Shown: positions 8,244 to 16,733, counted from the first letter of the stretch. The stretch is DNA of 39,727 nt from an uncultured Prevotellaceae bacterium (GCA_902776665.1 CACYQZ010000023.1:1-39727); one strand, 5' to 3'. The notes: generated by a model from the letters alone, not told the origin. Translations and numbers: made by a program.

Positions 8244-8398
8244 AGCCCCCTCCCAACCTCCCCCCGAAGGGGGAGGGGAATCGAGATTCGAGGAGCGAGG
8301 AAGGAGAATCGAGAAATAGTCAAATCGTCAAATTGTAAATCAATAGTACATTGTAAATCGTAAAATTGTAAATTAGTCAAATTGTCAAATCGTGAAAT
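8242..8398. repeat. Composite dispersed repeat between surE and lpxB (modules C, B, A)
   Basis: This is the reverse-complement relative of 6331-6553. Block C (about 8244-8279) is the G/C palindrome, block B (about 8280-8313) has CGAGGAGCGAGGAAGGA, and block A (about 8314-8398) has AAATTGTAAAT/GTCAAAT units. As at parA, C touches the stop codon of the upstream gene and A runs up to the next start. The GTG start of lpxB (8392-8394) lies within the last AT-rich unit. Confidence 0.85.
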
Positions 8399-9633
8399 AT
8401 TACTTGGTAGTCGGTGAAGCCTCGGGCGATTTGCACGCATCGCACTTGATGCGGGCCATCCAGCAGGAAGACGCAGCAGCGGAATTCCGCTTTTTCGGTG
8501 GCGAGAAGATGCAAGCCGTCGGCGGAACGCTCGTGAAACATTATCGCGAGTTGGCTTATATGGGCTTCATTCCCGTGCTGCTCCACCTGCCCACGATTCT
8601 GCGCAATTTGTCATTCTGCAAGCGCGACATCGCCGCGTGGCAGCCCGATGCCGTCATTCTCGTCGATTATCCAGGTTTTAATTTGAAAATCGCAAAGCAT
8701 CTTCATCGCGAAAAGGAAAAGAACCTCATCACCCATCACCCAACACCTAACACCCAACACCCAACACCTAACACCCAAGTATATTACTACATTTCCCCGA
8801 AAATCTGGGCGTGGAAAGAGTGGCGCATCAAAAATATCAAGCGCGATGTCGATCAACTTTTCTCGATTCTGCCTTTCGAGGTCGATTTCTTCGAGAAAAA
8901 ACACCATTTCCCGATTCTCTACGTTGGCAATCCGACCGCCGACGAGGTCAAGGAATTCCTAAAAAAATCAAAAGAAAATGAAAGCTTTTCTCCCTCCCCC
9001 TTTGGGGAGGGTCGGGGTGGGGCTCCCATCATCGCCCTCCTCGCCGGCAGTCGCCGACAGGAAATCAAGGACAACCTGCCTGCGATGATTGAGGCCGCCG
9101 AACCCTTTGCCGCCGACTATCAACTCGTTGTGGCAGGTGCGCCATCGATCGACGACGAATTTTATGCCCCGTTCATCGAAGGAAAACCCGTCACACTGGT
9201 GAAAAACCAGACATTTCCGTTGCTCTCGAAAGCCACCGCAGCCCTCGTCACCAGTGGCACCGCCACACTCGAAACCGCCCTGTTCAACGTGCCGCAGGTC
9301 GTATGCTACAAAACCCCCGTTCCGCGACTCGTGCGTTTCGTTTTCAAGCATTTTATGGGCTGCAAATTCATCTCGCTCGTCAATCTGATTGCCGACCGCG
9401 AAGTGGTCCGCGAACTCTTTGCCGATCGTTTTTCCGTCGAAAACATCCGCGCAGAACTCCGTCGCCTCCTCCCCGGCCACGATGTTCGCACGACGATGCT
9501 TTTCGACTACCGCGACGTGCAAAAGCGCCTCGCCGCCGACATCACCGCCACGACATCCGTCGAACCGACCACCGCTTCCGAAAATGCCGCCCGATTGATG
9601 GTGAAAAATCTAAAAAATATTGCCATCCGCTAA
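8392..9633 (+). CDS. lpxB: Lipid-A-disaccharide synthase LpxB
   Basis: 413 residues. LpxB joins UDP-2,3-diacylglucosamine and lipid X to form the lipid A disaccharide at the inner membrane. The start is GTG at 8392, giving the family N-terminus MKYYLVVGEASGDLHASHL; no in-frame ATG lies upstream. The GT19 signature regions are present: GGEKMQAVGG, VDYPGFNLKIAKHL, YYISPKIWAWKEWR, LLAGSRRQEI, and LVTSGTATLETALFNVPQVVCYK. Two stretches are foreign to the family: residues 115-129 (HHPTPNTQ-type) just before YYYISPKIWAW, and residues 200-212 (SPSPFGEGRGGAP) just before IIALLAGSRRQ. Both are encoded by dispersed repeat modules and keep the frame. Function is probably retained because both lie at domain edges, but this is inference. 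Confidence 0.94.
   Translation: MKYYLVVGEASGDLHASHLMRAIQQEDAAAEFRFFGGEKMQAVGGTLVKHYRELAYMGFIPVLLHLPTILRNLSFCKRDIAAWQPDAVILVDYPGFNLKIAKHLHREKEKNLITHHPTPNTQHPTPNTQVYYYISPKIWAWKEWRIKNIKRDVDQLFSILPFEVDFFEKKHHFPILYVGNPTADEVKEFLKKSKENESFSPSPFGEGRGGAPIIALLAGSRRQEIKDNLPAMIEAAEPFAADYQLVVAGAPSIDDEFYAPFIEGKPVTLVKNQTFPLLSKATAALVTSGTATLETALFNVPQVVCYKTPVPRLVRFVFKHFMGCKFISLVNLIADREVVRELFADRFSVENIRAELRRLLPGHDVRTTMLFDYRDVQKRLAADITATTSVEPTTASENAARLMVKNLKNIAIR
8729..8778 (+). repeat. Module D (CCCAACAC-type) in frame within lpxB
   Basis: About 50 bases of CACCCAACACCTAACACC repeats encode residues 114-129. The module begins CCTCATCACCCA, as does the copy in the GH92 gene. The unit is about eight bases long, so the peptide repeats every eight residues and all frames of the strand give the same peptide cycle. 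Confidence 0.85.
8989..9027 (+). repeat. Module C (G/C palindrome) in frame within lpxB
   Basis: This 39-base copy of the palindrome seen at about 6515-6552 and 8244-8279 encodes residues 200-212 (SPSPFGEGRGGAP). It is in the same orientation as the 6515 copy on the plus strand and lies in a conserved gene without breaking the frame. Confidence 0.85.
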
Positions 9634-9653
9634 TTTTTTTCGGTTTTTTTTCG

Positions 9654-9661
9654 TAAATTTG
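9654..9661 (+). promoter_or_regulatory. Candidate -7 element of the GH125 gene
   Basis: TAAATTTG matches TAnnTTTG. It lies 35 bases before the ATG at 9697. The -33 region is T-rich without an exact TTTG. Confidence 0.5.
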
Positions 9662-9696
9662 CAGTCGGAAAACTCAAATCAAACTTATTGTACACA

Positions 9697-11181
9697 ATGA
9701 AAACGACGAATTTTTTGAAAAAGGTGATGATGGTTTTACCTCTTGGCCTTTTTACGTTCTTACCCGTGAATGCGCAGGCCGATTTCGGCAAGGAGTACAT
9801 CAAGCGAATCGGCGAGAAAAGCACAACTTTCGTCTCGCGACGACCTGCCGAAAAAGACCGACTGTTTCGCTCGGAAGTGATTGACAAGAAAATCAAGGAG
9901 GTGCAGAAACTGCTGAAAGCCAACCCGAAACTGGCGTGGATGTTCGGCAACTGCTTCCCGAACACGCTCGAAACGACGGTGCACTACTCCAACGCATCGG
10001 GCGACGACGACACCTTCGTCTATACGGGCGACATCCACGCGATGTGGCTGCGCGACTCAGGTGCACAGGTGTGGCCCTATGTGCAATTCGTCAACCAAGA
10101 CCCGAAACTGAAGAAAATGGTGCGCGGCACGATTCTGCGGCAGTTCCGCTGCATCTGCCTCGACCCCTACGCCAACGCGTTCAACCTCGAACCGAACCCC
10201 AACGGCGAGTGGATGAAGGACTTGACGGCGATGAAACCATTCCTGCACGAGCGGAAATATGAAATCGACTCGCTCTGCTATCCGCTGCGACTGGCCTATC
10301 AGTATTGGCTCGTGACGGGCGACGCCTCGATTTTCGACGAACTCTGGATTGAGACGATTCACAACATTCTGACAACCTTCCGCGAACAGCAGCGCAAGGA
10401 CGGAAATTTGGGTCCGTATCGCTTCCAGCGTCGCACGGAACGCGCTTCCGACACCACGCAGAACGACGGTTGGGGCAATCCTGTAAAACCTGTCGGACTG
10501 ATTGCGTCGGTGTTCCGTCCGAGCGACGACGCCACAACCTTCCTTTTCCTCGTTCCGTCGAATTTTATGGCGGTTTCGAGCCTGCGCAAAGCGGCTGAAA
10601 TCCTCACGAAAGTAAATCAGCGTATCGACCTCGCAACGGAGTGCAAGGCATTGGCCGACGAGGTGGAAACAGCACTGAAACAATATGCCGTGCACCAGCA
10701 TCCGAAATACGGTCCGATTTACGCCTTCGAGGTCGATGGATTCGGCAACCAACTGCTGATGGACGATGCCAACGTGCCGTCGCTCTTGGCGATGGGCTAC
10801 CTCGGCGACGTGCCGATGGACGACCCCATCTATTTGAACACGCGCCGCTTCGTGTGGAGCGAGGACAATCCCTACTTCTTCCGTGGCAAGGCTGGCGAAG
10901 GCATCGGCGGTCCGCACATCGGCTACGGCTATGCTTGGCCGATGTCGATTATGATGAAGGCGTTCACGGCGCAAAACGACGATGAAATCCGCGCCTGTAT
11001 GCGCCAACTGCTCACCACCGACGCCAACACGGGCTTCATCCACGAGTCGTTCAACGTGGAAGATGCCGACAAATACACCCGTGCGTGGTTTGCGTGGCAG
11101 AACACGCTCTTCGGCGAACTCGTCTTGAAACTGATTGCCGACGGAAAGACGGATTTGATGGTGAATTGCCTCAACGATTGA
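9697..11181 (+). CDS. GH125 exo-alpha-1,6-mannosidase, exported
   Basis: 494 residues from the ATG at 9697; the upstream TTG start adds three residues and is less likely. A signal peptide (residues 1-27, ending VNAQA) indicates export. The rest is a complete glycoside hydrolase family 125 (formerly DUF1237) domain: MFGNCFPNTLETTV, TGDIHAMWLRDSGAQVWPYV, DPYANAFNLEPN, DDATTFLFLVPSNFMA, GGPHIGYGYAWPMSIMMKA and the C-terminal FIHESFNVEDADKYTRAWFAWQNTLFGELVL. Characterised members remove terminal alpha-1,6-linked mannose from N-glycans or yeast mannan with inversion. It lies 60 bases before a GH92 mannosidase in the same direction, so the pair probably works on one mannose-rich substrate. No SusC/SusD genes are in the window. 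Confidence 0.92.
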   Translation: MKTTNFLKKVMMVLPLGLFTFLPVNAQADFGKEYIKRIGEKSTTFVSRRPAEKDRLFRSEVIDKKIKEVQKLLKANPKLAWMFGNCFPNTLETTVHYSNASGDDDTFVYTGDIHAMWLRDSGAQVWPYVQFVNQDPKLKKMVRGTILRQFRCICLDPYANAFNLEPNPNGEWMKDLTAMKPFLHERKYEIDSLCYPLRLAYQYWLVTGDASIFDELWIETIHNILTTFREQQRKDGNLGPYRFQRRTERASDTTQNDGWGNPVKPVGLIASVFRPSDDATTFLFLVPSNFMAVSSLRKAAEILTKVNQRIDLATECKALADEVETALKQYAVHQHPKYGPIYAFEVDGFGNQLLMDDANVPSLLAMGYLGDVPMDDPIYLNTRRFVWSEDNPYFFRGKAGEGIGGPHIGYGYAWPMSIMMKAFTAQNDDEIRACMRQLLTTDANTGFIHESFNVEDADKYTRAWFAWQNTLFGELVLKLIADGKTDLMVNCLND

Positions 11182-11230
11182 GGAGTTGGGGAGTTGTGGA
11201 GTTAAGGAGTTATGGAGTTAAGGAGTTAAG
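11181..11230 (+). repeat. Module E (GGAGTTAAGGAGTT) repeat between GH125 and GH92
   Basis: About 50 bases of GGAGTT, GGAGTTAA and GGAGTTGTGGAGTT units fill the gap between the stop of GH125 and the start of GH92. Related copies are at 20741-20812 (reverse complement) and 30821-30863, each again in a short gap between two genes that run in the same direction. Confidence 0.8.
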
Positions 11231-11241
11231 ACAATTAGAAT

Positions 11242-13554
11242 ATGAAGCGAAAAATTGTTTTTTTGAGTATATTTTTGAGTGCGATTTCGGCTTCGGCAGC
11301 GAAGATGGAACCCGTCGATTACGTGAATCCACTCGTTGGAACGATGTCGTCGTATCAACTTTCGACCGGCAACACCTACCCCGCCATCGCACTGCCGTGG
11401 GGAATGAATTTCTGGACACCGCAGACGGGAAAAATGGGCGACGGATGGCAATACACTTACACGGCGAACAAAATTCGGGGCTTTAAGCAGACGCACCAGC
11501 CCTCGCCGTGGATCAACGACTACGGCCAGTTCTCGATTATGCCGACGGTCGGCGAAGTCGTTTTCGACGAGGAAAAACGCGCCAGTTGGTTCTCGCATCA
11601 AGCAGAGACGGTCAAGCCTTATTATTATAAGGTATATCTGGCCGACTACGACACGTGGGTGGAAATCGCGCCGACCGAACGCGCTGCGATGATGCAGTTC
11701 ACGTTTCCCGAAACCGACAAAGCGCGTGTCGTCATCGACGCTTTCGACGGTGGTTCCAGTGTGGCAATCGACGCGAAAAAACGTCGTGTAATGGGTTATA
11801 CCACCAAAAATTCAGGTGGTGTTCCCGAGAATTTCAAAAACTATTTTGTCATCGAATTTTCGCATCCGATAGCGTATCAAGCCTGCTATTCCAACGATGG
11901 AAGTGGCCTTGTGGAAAACATTTCCGCCGTTTGGGACAAGCACACGGGTGCCGTCGTAGGCTTTCCGACGCTGAAACACGGCGAACAAGTCACGCTCCGC
12001 ATTGCTTCGTCGTTCATCAGTCAGGAACAAGCGATTCTCAACCTGCAGGAACTCGGCGACGACTCGTTTGAAACCGTCAAGGAAAAGGGTCGCAAGCGTT
12101 GGAACGAGGTGCTCGGACACATCGAAATCGACGACGACAACACCGACCACCTGCGCACGTTCTATTCGTGCCTCTACCGCGCCACGCTCTTCCCGCGAAT
12201 GTTCTACGAACACGACGCGACGGGGAAAGTCGTGCATTACAGCCCCTACAACGGCCAAATCTGTGACGGCTATATGTTCACCGACACAGGTTTCTGGGAC
12301 ACGTTCCGCTCGCTGTTCCCCTTGGTCAATCTGCTCTACCCCTCGATGGGCGAAAAAATGCTCGAAGGCCTCGCCAATGCCTATCTCGAAAGCGGTTTCC
12401 TGCCCGAATGGGCCAGTCCGGGTCATCGCAACTGTATGGTTGGCAACAATTCCGCCGCCGTCGTCGCCGATGGTCTAATAAACCTCATCACCCAACACCA
12501 ATCACCCATCACCCAACAACTGAAAGAAACCCTCTGGCAAGCCGTCGTCCACGGTGCCAACGCCGTGCATCCCGACGTCGCCTCGACGGGTCGATTGGGC
12601 TACGACTATTACAACCGCCTCGGCTACGTGCCCTGCGACGTGAAAATCAAAGAGAGTGCCGCTCGAACGCTCGAATACGCCTACAACGACTGGTGCATCT
12701 ACCAGATTGGCAAACTGCTGGGCAAGCCGTCGAAGGAAATCGACATCTACGCGAAACGGGCGAAAAACTACCGAAATCTCTTCAATCCGAAGTACAATCT
12801 GATGCAGGGACGACACGAAAACGGCGATTTCTCCGAGCCGTTCAGCCCGTTTAAGTGGGGCGGCGACTTTACTGAGGGCAATTCGTGGCACTACACGTGG
12901 TCGGTGTTCCACGACCCCGCCGGCCTCATCGGTCTGATGGGCGGCAGCGAGACATTCGCCCAGATGCTCGACTCGGTATTCATCGTGCCACCCATCTTCG
13001 ACGACAGCTACTACGGCTTCGTCATCCACGAAATCCGCGAGATGCAAATCGCTGGCATGGGCAACTACGCACACGGCAACCAGCCCGTGCAGCACATGAT
13101 TTACCTCTACGACTACGCCGCACAGCCGTGGAAGGCGCAGTATTGGGTTCGCCAGACGATGGACCGCCTCTACGCTGCCACGCCCGACGGCTACTGCGGC
13201 GACGAAGACAACGGCCAGACCTCGGCGTGGTATGTGTTTTCCGCCCTCGGTTTCTATCCTGTTTGTCCGGCTTCGGGGCAGTATGCGCTCGGTTCGCCCT
13301 ACTTCAAAAAGGCGAAAATCAAGTTTGAAAACGGCCACAGCGTCACCCTCACCGCCGACGACGACATGGAAAATCGTCCTTATATCGAAAAAATGACCAT
13401 CGACGGACGCGATTACCAACGCAACTACCTGACTACCAAAGAATTATTGAAATCGTCGAACATCCATTTCGAGATGAGTGAAAAGCCGAACAAGCAGCGT
13501 GGAACCGCCTCGGAGAGCCTGCCCTACTCCTTTTCAAATGAACGACGGAAATAA
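11242..13554 (+). CDS. GH92 family alpha-mannosidase, exported, with Gln at the usual catalytic-acid position
   Basis: 770 residues. A signal peptide (MKRKIVFLSIFLSAISASA) is followed by the GH92 N-terminal region (VDYVNPLVGT, GNTYPAIALPWGMNFWTPQTG) and the catalytic (alpha/alpha)6 domain (GFWDTFRSLFPLVNLLYP, GFLPEWASPGHRNCMVGNN, LGYDYYNRLGYVPCDV). Family members are calcium-dependent inverting exo-alpha-mannosidases. The motif that normally reads HGNEP, whose Glu is the catalytic acid, reads HGNQP here (Gln614), and the next residues are VQH rather than the usual SHH. The base-side motif DEDNGQTSAWYVFSALGFYP is normal. This pattern is known for a GH92 enzyme that releases mannose-1-phosphate-linked caps, so phosphomannan uncapping is a possible role. 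An in-frame module D copy encodes residues 414-426. Confidence 0.92.
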   Translation: MKRKIVFLSIFLSAISASAAKMEPVDYVNPLVGTMSSYQLSTGNTYPAIALPWGMNFWTPQTGKMGDGWQYTYTANKIRGFKQTHQPSPWINDYGQFSIMPTVGEVVFDEEKRASWFSHQAETVKPYYYKVYLADYDTWVEIAPTERAAMMQFTFPETDKARVVIDAFDGGSSVAIDAKKRRVMGYTTKNSGGVPENFKNYFVIEFSHPIAYQACYSNDGSGLVENISAVWDKHTGAVVGFPTLKHGEQVTLRIASSFISQEQAILNLQELGDDSFETVKEKGRKRWNEVLGHIEIDDDNTDHLRTFYSCLYRATLFPRMFYEHDATGKVVHYSPYNGQICDGYMFTDTGFWDTFRSLFPLVNLLYPSMGEKMLEGLANAYLESGFLPEWASPGHRNCMVGNNSAAVVADGLINLITQHQSPITQQLKETLWQAVVHGANAVHPDVASTGRLGYDYYNRLGYVPCDVKIKESAARTLEYAYNDWCIYQIGKLLGKPSKEIDIYAKRAKNYRNLFNPKYNLMQGRHENGDFSEPFSPFKWGGDFTEGNSWHYTWSVFHDPAGLIGLMGGSETFAQMLDSVFIVPPIFDDSYYGFVIHEIREMQIAGMGNYAHGNQPVQHMIYLYDYAAQPWKAQYWVRQTMDRLYAATPDGYCGDEDNGQTSAWYVFSALGFYPVCPASGQYALGSPYFKKAKIKFENGHSVTLTADDDMENRPYIEKMTIDGRDYQRNYLTTKELLKSSNIHFEMSEKPNKQRGTASESLPYSFSNERRK
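12481..12519 (+). repeat. Module D in frame within the GH92 gene
   Basis: CCTCATCACCCAACACCAAT and the following ATCACCCA units encode NLITQHQSPITQ (residues about 414-426). It shares the CCTCATCACCCA beginning with the lpxB copy. It is more degenerate than the lpxB and topA copies. Confidence 0.65.
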
Positions 13555-13572
13555 CAAACCGCTATCAACGAG

Positions 13573-13605
13573 AAAACCACCGGTCTCACTCAGACAGGTG
13601 GTTTT
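13573..13605. terminator. Bidirectional terminator-like hairpin after GH92
   Basis: AAAACCACC (13573-13581) pairs with GGTGGTTTT (13597-13605) around a 15-base loop. The A-run on one side and T-run on the other let it work in both directions, for GH92 and for the convergent sigma/anti-sigma operon. The remaining bases 13606-13709 hold no other visible feature. Confidence 0.75.
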
Positions 13606-13709
13606 CCGCTAACAACGAGTGTTAGAAATCTTGAGAGAAATTGAAACTTCACAGTTTCTGACTTGTTTTACTAAACATTGATTTATAGAGAAAGCATAGA
13701 AAATTCTCT

Positions 13710-14201
13710 TCAATCCATCGTTTCCTGCCGACGAACACCGAGTTCCTCGCCCTTCATCTGGAGGTTGCTCTGTCGCATCGTGTCAATCGTCGCCGAGTCG
13801 ATGTTGATGGCTACCGACACCCCTTCGCCGATGTTCTCGATTCCGACGATGTTTCCGACGTTGTCGTCGTCGCTGAACGGCTTCTGGATGGCATTTCCCA
13901 GCGTGAGAATCACGGCTACGATGGCGGCGGCGCGGAACAGCGGCATCAAGCGCTGGCGGAGCGTCATCTTTCGGGCTGTTGTCGCCTCTCCCACCATCTC
14001 CAGCATCCGCTCGTCGAAGTCGGCACCCAATTTCTCGTTGGATTTCGCGCTTCCTTCGTAGGCGAAAAGGCTCTGGTAGGGCTTCAGTTCGGCAGGAATT
14101 TCGGCCTGACTGAAGAAAGTTCGCAGGATTTTCTCTTCTTCGAGCGTCGTCTCTGCGACCCAGTAGCGTTCAAGCAGTTGGTTGATGTACTTGTAGTCCA
14201 T
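13710..14201 (-). CDS. Small single-pass membrane protein, putative anti-sigma factor
   Basis: 163 residues. The N-terminal half (MDYKYINQLLERYWVAETTLEEEKILRTFF) resembles the short N-terminal regions of Bacteroidales proteins that follow ECF sigma genes. One clear membrane segment lies at about 88-106 (LFRAAAIVAVILTLGNAI), followed by a 55-residue C-terminal part, presumably periplasmic. It lies 74 bases downstream of the ECF sigma gene on the same strand. Position and topology (cytoplasmic helices, one membrane helix, outer tail) suggest it holds the sigma factor inactive at the membrane. I do not see a zinc-binding anti-sigma motif, so this is inference from context. Confidence 0.65.
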   Translation of the reverse strand: MDYKYINQLLERYWVAETTLEEEKILRTFFSQAEIPAELKPYQSLFAYEGSAKSNEKLGADFDERMLEMVGEATTARKMTLRQRLMPLFRAAAIVAVILTLGNAIQKPFSDDDNVGNIVGIENIGEGVSVAINIDSATIDTMRQSNLQMKGEELGVRRQETMD

Positions 14202-14275
14202 ATCTGTTTAAATGACGATTGAAAAGGAGGAAAAGTTACAATGATTAGTGTTAAATTTCCTTAATATAATAATTT

Positions 14276-14806
14276 TCAAGTTGATGTAACGCGAAAATTC
14301 TCCATTTCCGCGAAGCGTTGCCGAATGGTTTGTCGGGCACGGAAAATATTGACTTTCACCTGTTCTTCCGTGATGTCGAGGATGGCAGCGATTTCCTTGT
14401 AGGGTTTTTCTTCGATGTCGCGCAGTTGCACGCACGTGCGCTGTTTTTCGGGCAATGTGTCGATGATTTGCCTGACGATTTCGATGCGGTCGTGGGCAAC
14501 GGTGTGGTCGAAAGGTGTGGGGCTTTGGGTGTTGGGTGTGGAAAGAAGCGTTTCAACCTCATCGAGCGAAGCGTGTTGCGAGTCTGCGCGCTTCTGGTGG
14601 TCGAGGGCGAGGTTTCGGCAGATGGTCATGGCGAAGGCCTCAATGCTGTCGATTTCGTCCCATCGGTCGCGTCGGTTCCAGAGTTTCAGCATGGTTTCCT
14701 GCACGATGTCCTCCGCCTCGGCACTGTCGAGCGTAATGCGCAGCGCGAGGCGATAGAGCACGTCTTTCAACGGCAGAATATCGTTTCGGAAATCAATTTG
14801 CTTCAT
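14276..14806 (-). CDS. ECF-type RNA polymerase sigma factor
   Basis: 176 residues from the ATG at 14806. A longer frame to 14908 would only add residues antisense to the end of speA, and the shorter start gives a typical ECF beginning (MKQIDFRNDILPLKDVLYRLALRI). Region 2 is at about 12-75 (AEDIVQETMLKLWNRRD, AFAMTICRNLALDHQKR) and region 4 at about 115-165 (LPEKQRTCVQLRDIEEKPYKEIAAILDITEEQVKVNIFRARQTIRQR). The linker between them carries an in-frame repeat (STPNTQSPTP, residues 89-98). The start codon overlaps the speA stop as ATGA, so translation is probably coupled to speA. A putative anti-sigma gene follows. Confidence 0.9.
   Translation of the reverse strand: MKQIDFRNDILPLKDVLYRLALRITLDSAEAEDIVQETMLKLWNRRDRWDEIDSIEAFAMTICRNLALDHQKRADSQHASLDEVETLLSTPNTQSPTPFDHTVAHDRIEIVRQIIDTLPEKQRTCVQLRDIEEKPYKEIAAILDITEEQVKVNIFRARQTIRQRFAEMENFRVTST
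14513..14542 (-). repeat. Module D in frame within the ECF sigma gene
   Basis: ACACCCAACACCCAAAGCCC (read on the minus strand) encodes residues 89-98 in the flexible linker between sigma regions 2 and 4. It is in the same sense orientation to the gene as the other module D copies. Confidence 0.75.
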
Positions 14807-16695
14807 TCCAAATAAGTATATCCGTAAAGTCCTGAGCGATAGTTCGACAAGAATTCCTTGCCCTCTTCGAGCGAAATCACACCCTGTTTCACGCTCTTCG
14901 TCACCCATCGTTCAAGCTGACGCACGAGTTTCTTCGGGTCGTACTGCACGAATTCGAGCACTTCCTCCACCGTTTCGCCATCGATGATTTGGTCGATGTG
15001 GTAATGGCCGTCTTTCACGGAGATGTGGGCGGCATTGGTGTCGCCGAAAAGGTTGTGCATATCGCCGAGAATTTCCTGGTAAGCACCCACGAGGAACACA
15101 CCGAGGTAGTAGCCCTCGTTGCGCTTCAGCGCGTGGACGGGCAGCACATGACCAATGTGGCGCGAAGTGACGAAATTGGCAATTTTTCCGTCGCTGTCGC
15201 AGGTGATGTCTTGCAGCGTGGCGTTGCGCGTCGGACGCTCGTTGAGCCGCTGAATCGGCATAATCGGGAAGAGTTGGTCGATGGCCCACGAGTCGGGCAG
15301 GCTCTGGAACAACGAGAAATTACAGAAATACTTGTCTGCCAGCAACTTATCGAGTTTTCGCAGTTCCTCGGGGACGTGTTTCTGCGACTTCACCAACACA
15401 TTGATTTCACGGCAGACGCTCCAGAACATCGACTCGATTTCAGCGCGGGTCTTCAGGTCAATCAGCCCATGCGAAAACAGGTCGAGCGCCTCTTCACGAA
15501 TCGCCTCGGCATCGTGCCAGTCTTCCATCATCGAACGCGAATTCAGGTTGTCCCAAATCTTGTACAGTTCCTTCACCAACTGGTGGTCGTCGTCGTTCGC
15601 CTCAAACTCCTCGGGCATTTCGGGCAGCGAGGCAGTTTCGAGCACGTCGATAATGAGCACGGAGTGGTGGGCTGTCAGCGAGCGACCGCTCTCGGTGATG
15701 AGGTTCGGATGGGGAATCTCGTTCTTGTCGGCAGCATCGACAAATTGATAAATACAGTCGTTGACATACTCCTGAATCGAGTAGTTCACTGAACTCTCGC
15801 TCGACGACGAGCGCGTACCGTCGTAATCTACACCCAGACCGCCACCGCAATCCACAAAATCGACGTTGTAGCCCATTTTGTGGAGTTGCACGTAGAACTG
15901 GGCTGCCTCGCGCAACGCCGTTTGGATGCGGCGGATTTTCGTGATTTGCGAACCGATGTGGAAATGGATGAGGCGCAGGCAGTCGTGCATCCCCTTTTCA
16001 TCGAGCAGTTGCAGGGCTTTGAGCAGTTCCGACGAGGTCAGTCCGAACTTCGAGGCGTCGCCGCCGCTGTCTTCCCATTTTCCTGCACCCGACGAAGCCA
16101 GTTTGATGCGGATGCCAAGGTTCGGCATCACACCGATTTTCTTGGCGGCACGGGCGATGATGTCGAGTTCGTTGAGTTTCTCGACAACAATGAAAATGCG
16201 CTTGCCCATCTTCTGCGCCAACAGTGCCAACTCGATGTACGACTGGTCTTTGTAGCCATTGCAAATGATGAGCGAATCGCTCTGGCACTGCACCGCGATG
16301 ACGGCGTGCAATTCGGGCTTCGAACCGGCCTCCAATCCGAGGTTGAACTTGCGTCCGTGCGAGATGATTTCCTCGACCACAGGCTGCATCTGATTGACCT
16401 TGACGGGGTAGATGATGAAATTTTCACCTTGGTAGCCGTATTCCTCCTTCGCTTTCTTGAAGCAACTCGCCGTCTTCTCGATTCGGTTGTCGAGAATGTC
16501 GGGAAAGCGCAGCAACACGGGCGGCGTGACGTCGCGCAACGCCAGTTCGTCCATCACCTCGCGCAGGTCGATCTGCGTATCGTTCTTGCAGGGCGTCACA
16601 TAGACGTTTCCTGCCTCGTTCACACCGAAATACGAAGTCCCCCAACCGTTCAGGTTGTAGAGTTCCTTCGAGTCTTCAATTGTCCATTTCTTCAT
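14803..16695 (-). CDS. speA: Biosynthetic arginine decarboxylase SpeA
   Basis: 630 residues, the usual length. It converts arginine to agmatine, the first step of the agmatine route to polyamines, using PLP. Lys99 in IIYPVKVNQMQPVVEEI is the PLP lysine. Further family regions are LGLEAGSKPELHAVIA, IRIKLASSGAGKWEDSGGDASKFGLT, LIHFHIGSQITKIRRIQ, VDCGGGLGVDYDGT and LITESGRSLTAHHSVLI. The C-terminal region (ILGDMHNLFGDTNAAHI, VLEFVQYDPKKLVRQLE) is complete. It lies 38 bases after aroK and overlaps the ECF sigma gene by four bases, so it is part of the topA-aroK-speA-sigma operon. Confidence 0.95.
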   Translation of the reverse strand: MKKWTIEDSKELYNLNGWGTSYFGVNEAGNVYVTPCKNDTQIDLREVMDELALRDVTPPVLLRFPDILDNRIEKTASCFKKAKEEYGYQGENFIIYPVKVNQMQPVVEEIISHGRKFNLGLEAGSKPELHAVIAVQCQSDSLIICNGYKDQSYIELALLAQKMGKRIFIVVEKLNELDIIARAAKKIGVMPNLGIRIKLASSGAGKWEDSGGDASKFGLTSSELLKALQLLDEKGMHDCLRLIHFHIGSQITKIRRIQTALREAAQFYVQLHKMGYNVDFVDCGGGLGVDYDGTRSSSSESSVNYSIQEYVNDCIYQFVDAADKNEIPHPNLITESGRSLTAHHSVLIIDVLETASLPEMPEEFEANDDDHQLVKELYKIWDNLNSRSMMEDWHDAEAIREEALDLFSHGLIDLKTRAEIESMFWSVCREINVLVKSQKHVPEELRKLDKLLADKYFCNFSLFQSLPDSWAIDQLFPIMPIQRLNERPTRNATLQDITCDSDGKIANFVTSRHIGHVLPVHALKRNEGYYLGVFLVGAYQEILGDMHNLFGDTNAAHISVKDGHYHIDQIIDGETVEEVLEFVQYDPKKLVRQLERWVTKSVKQGVISLEEGKEFLSNYRSGLYGYTYLE

Positions 16696-16733
16696 TTGGT
16701 CAGTCCTTATAGCGGTTTAAATATTATGGTTTA

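Noticed and set aside
8611-8907. Small minus-strand frame with VLGVRCWVLGVRCW
   Set aside because: This is just the reverse strand of the CCCAACAC repeat within lpxB.
14807-14908. Longer N-terminus of the second sigma factor
   Set aside because: It would overlap the end of speA with sequence unlike the family; the ATG at 14806 overlapping the speA stop gives the standard start.
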